A stretch of DNA of 64,000 bases from CADEDH01 sp050330635 (lineage in GTDB: Bacteria > Actinomycetota > Acidimicrobiia > Acidimicrobiales > SZUA-35), in contig JBHJNQ010000026.1 in assembly GCA_050330635.1 (NCBI GenBank), forward strand, positions 1 through 64,000, in the 5' to 3' direction. The translations under genes and the position numbers were made by a program. The notes beneath the pieces were generated by a model. That model saw only the letters and a program-made list of their open reading frames with translations, made no database searches and had not been told where the DNA came from. Of the stretch, positions 62,730 through 64,000 are shown in pieces (the stretch's first letter is position 1; each line of letters begins with the position of its first letter).

Positions 62730-63878
62730 TCAGGCGGTGGCCACCAGGCACGGCACCAGCATCTCGGCCGCCGTGACCGAGCCGTGCCGACCGATGAGCT
62801 CGTAGGGACCGGTGTCGGCGGGATCCTCGAAGGCGATCGGATCGAACGGCAGGAGGGCCACCTGGCCGAGGCGGCGACGCGCCTCGTCGTAGATGACGGG
62901 TCCGAACCAGTGCTCGTCGATCATCTGCTCGAGCGAAACGACCCACGCCGCCGAACCGTGCCGGTCGGCCGCTGTCGCCAGCAGGTCGTCGACCCGGTCG
63001 GCGGTGGTGTGGAGCCAGCGGAACCGCCCCTCGCCCGACAGCAGGTCGGTGAGCTCGACCACCTCCGGTGCGATGGGCACGAGACCGTCGGTGCAATCGA
63101 CCTGCCCGTGGTCGGCCGTGACGAGGACGGTCGTCCCCTTCGGGACGGCGGCGAGCACGTCCTGCACCAGCCGGTCGGCGAAGGCCAGCTCGGCCGTCCA
63201 CACCGATCCCAGCCCGTACTCGTGGGCCACCTTGTCGATCCCGTCGTAGTAGGCGTAGACGGCCGGTTCACCCGCCCGGAGGAGACGGGCGATCTCGTGG
63301 ACCATCACCGCCGGCGTCCGGTAACCGACCATGCGGCCGCCCCGGAGATGGGCCTGGCTGAAGCCACTGCGCTCGAACTCCGCCTTCGTGACCAGGGGAA
63401 GGGCCTCGCCCAGGAATGGGGTGTAGGGCTGCATAACGGCAGGAGGGATCGTCCTCCTGGCGTCGCCCTCGTCGTCGGTACCCCAGCGGAGGCTGTTGAG
63501 GATGTGGCCGTCGACGGCGATCCGGTAGCCGACGATCCCGTGCTCGGCCGGCGTGAGGCCGGTGGTGATCGAGGTCAGGGCGGCGGCCGTCGTCGACGGG
63601 GCGACCGTCGTGATGGGTCCACCGGCCATGGCGGTGAGTGTGGGCGCCACGAGGGGATTGTCGACCAGCTGAAGCCAGCCGAGGCCGTCGAGCACGAGCA
63701 GGACTCGCGGTCCGGTGGCGGGGAACGCCGACGGCAGGGACCTCCCGTCGGCCTTGCCCAGCAGGACCGGCATCAGGTCGGTGACGCAGCCTCCGCCATA
63801 GGTCGGGAGGGTCAATCGGTCTGCCGGCGCATGTTCGGTCTCGTGCACTTCTTCACCTGTCGGCTCTGAGACTGGCAT
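62730..63878 (-). CDS. Alkaline-phosphatase-superfamily phosphodiesterase/nucleotide pyrophosphatase
   Basis: The 382-residue protein shows the metal-binding pattern of type I phosphodiesterases: LLVLDGLGW (Asp), the nucleophile Thr in APSTTAAALTSI, AYYDGIDKVAHEYG (Asp and His), LVTADHGQVD (Asp-His) and IGRHGSV (His). No signal peptide is visible, so it acts inside the cell. The N-terminal ~20 residues are acidic and variable. The substrate (nucleotide-sugar, phospholipid or cyclic nucleotide) cannot be told. It precedes bpa in the same direction. Confidence 0.87.
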   Translation of the reverse strand: MPVSEPTGEEVHETEHAPADRLTLPTYGGGCVTDLMPVLLGKADGRSLPSAFPATGPRVLLVLDGLGWLQLVDNPLVAPTLTAMAGGPITTVAPSTTAAALTSITTGLTPAEHGIVGYRIAVDGHILNSLRWGTDDEGDARRTIPPAVMQPYTPFLGEALPLVTKAEFERSGFSQAHLRGGRMVGYRTPAVMVHEIARLLRAGEPAVYAYYDGIDKVAHEYGLGSVWTAELAFADRLVQDVLAAVPKGTTVLVTADHGQVDCTDGLVPIAPEVVELTDLLSGEGRFRWLHTTADRVDDLLATAADRHGSAAWVVSLEQMIDEHWFGPVIYDEARRRLGQVALLPFDPIAFEDPADTGPYELIGRHGSVTAAEMLVPCLVATA

Positions 63879-64000
63879 CTGGATGATTTGGCTGTCGGCG
63901 CTGGCAACCGTGCGCCCCCTGAACCCTCATGGGCGACCGCATCTGTATGATAGAGGGCCGACGGCCCACCCTGCGGATGCGGGCGACGACGCCGGCCCCC
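63879..64000. other. Non-coding edge of the window with a candidate -10
   Basis: No gene is supported here. TATGAT at 63946-63951 (plus strand) is a near-consensus -10 that may serve a gene beyond the window; no matching -35 is visible. Confidence 0.35.

Overview
The window is very GC-rich, densely packed DNA from an actinobacterium. Three genes point there independently: mycothiol synthase (mshD), the Pup-proteasome activator bpa, and a menaquinone rather than ubiquinone methyltransferase context. The gene set and the frequent GTG/TTG starts would fit a deep lineage such as Acidimicrobiia, but that class assignment is an inference. No tRNA, rRNA, CRISPR array or prophage was seen.

Layout. 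1-1304: a decayed two-component system (response regulator and histidine kinase, both pseudogenes). 1315-5003: ygfZ, then an MBOAT acyltransferase with a secreted SGNH partner. 5032-7407 (minus): a GroES-like protein whose C-terminus looks like a proteasome docking tail, then hisI and trpE. 7433-12107 (plus): an alpha/beta hydrolase and a four-gene ABC transporter/flavin monooxygenase operon. 12167-17300 (minus): a compact hisDCBHAF operon in which every junction is a 4-base stop/start overlap. 17627-18130: the longest stretch without a convincing gene, holding several hairpins and a strong minus-strand terminator. 18131-22884: mshD-rlmN, a small membrane protein, a secreted peptidase-like hydrolase and menG.

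22937-54883 is a large surface-polysaccharide region. It carries two of most assembly parts: priming phosphoglycosyl transferases (24746, 41540), Wzy-type polymerases/ligases (28369, 52575), Wzx-type flippases (31116, 51250), WecG/TagA glycosyltransferases (33606, 46837) and parallel beta-helix surface proteins (29744, 35576). It has three Wzz/BY-kinase-like proteins (26705, 39637, 44070), the last with the Walker A lysine missing. It also has several glycosyltransferases, a phosphotyrosine phosphatase, a partial CDP-sugar gene set (rfbF, a CDP-tyvelose-epimerase-like SDR, an RmlC-like epimerase, an SAF-domain oxidoreductase) and an OafA acyltransferase/SGNH pair. These genes plausibly build, polymerise, export and acetylate one or two exopolysaccharides under tyrosine-phosphorylation control.

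55010-57650 is an accessory patch of weaker coding signal: a probable toxin-antitoxin pair, an orphan membrane/secreted protein, a GNAT acetyltransferase and a frameshifted fragment of a Tn3-family transposase ending against the 3' end of dnaE. 57655-63878 (minus) returns to core genes: dnaE, an unrecognised protein, bpa and an alkaline-phosphatase-superfamily phosphodiesterase.
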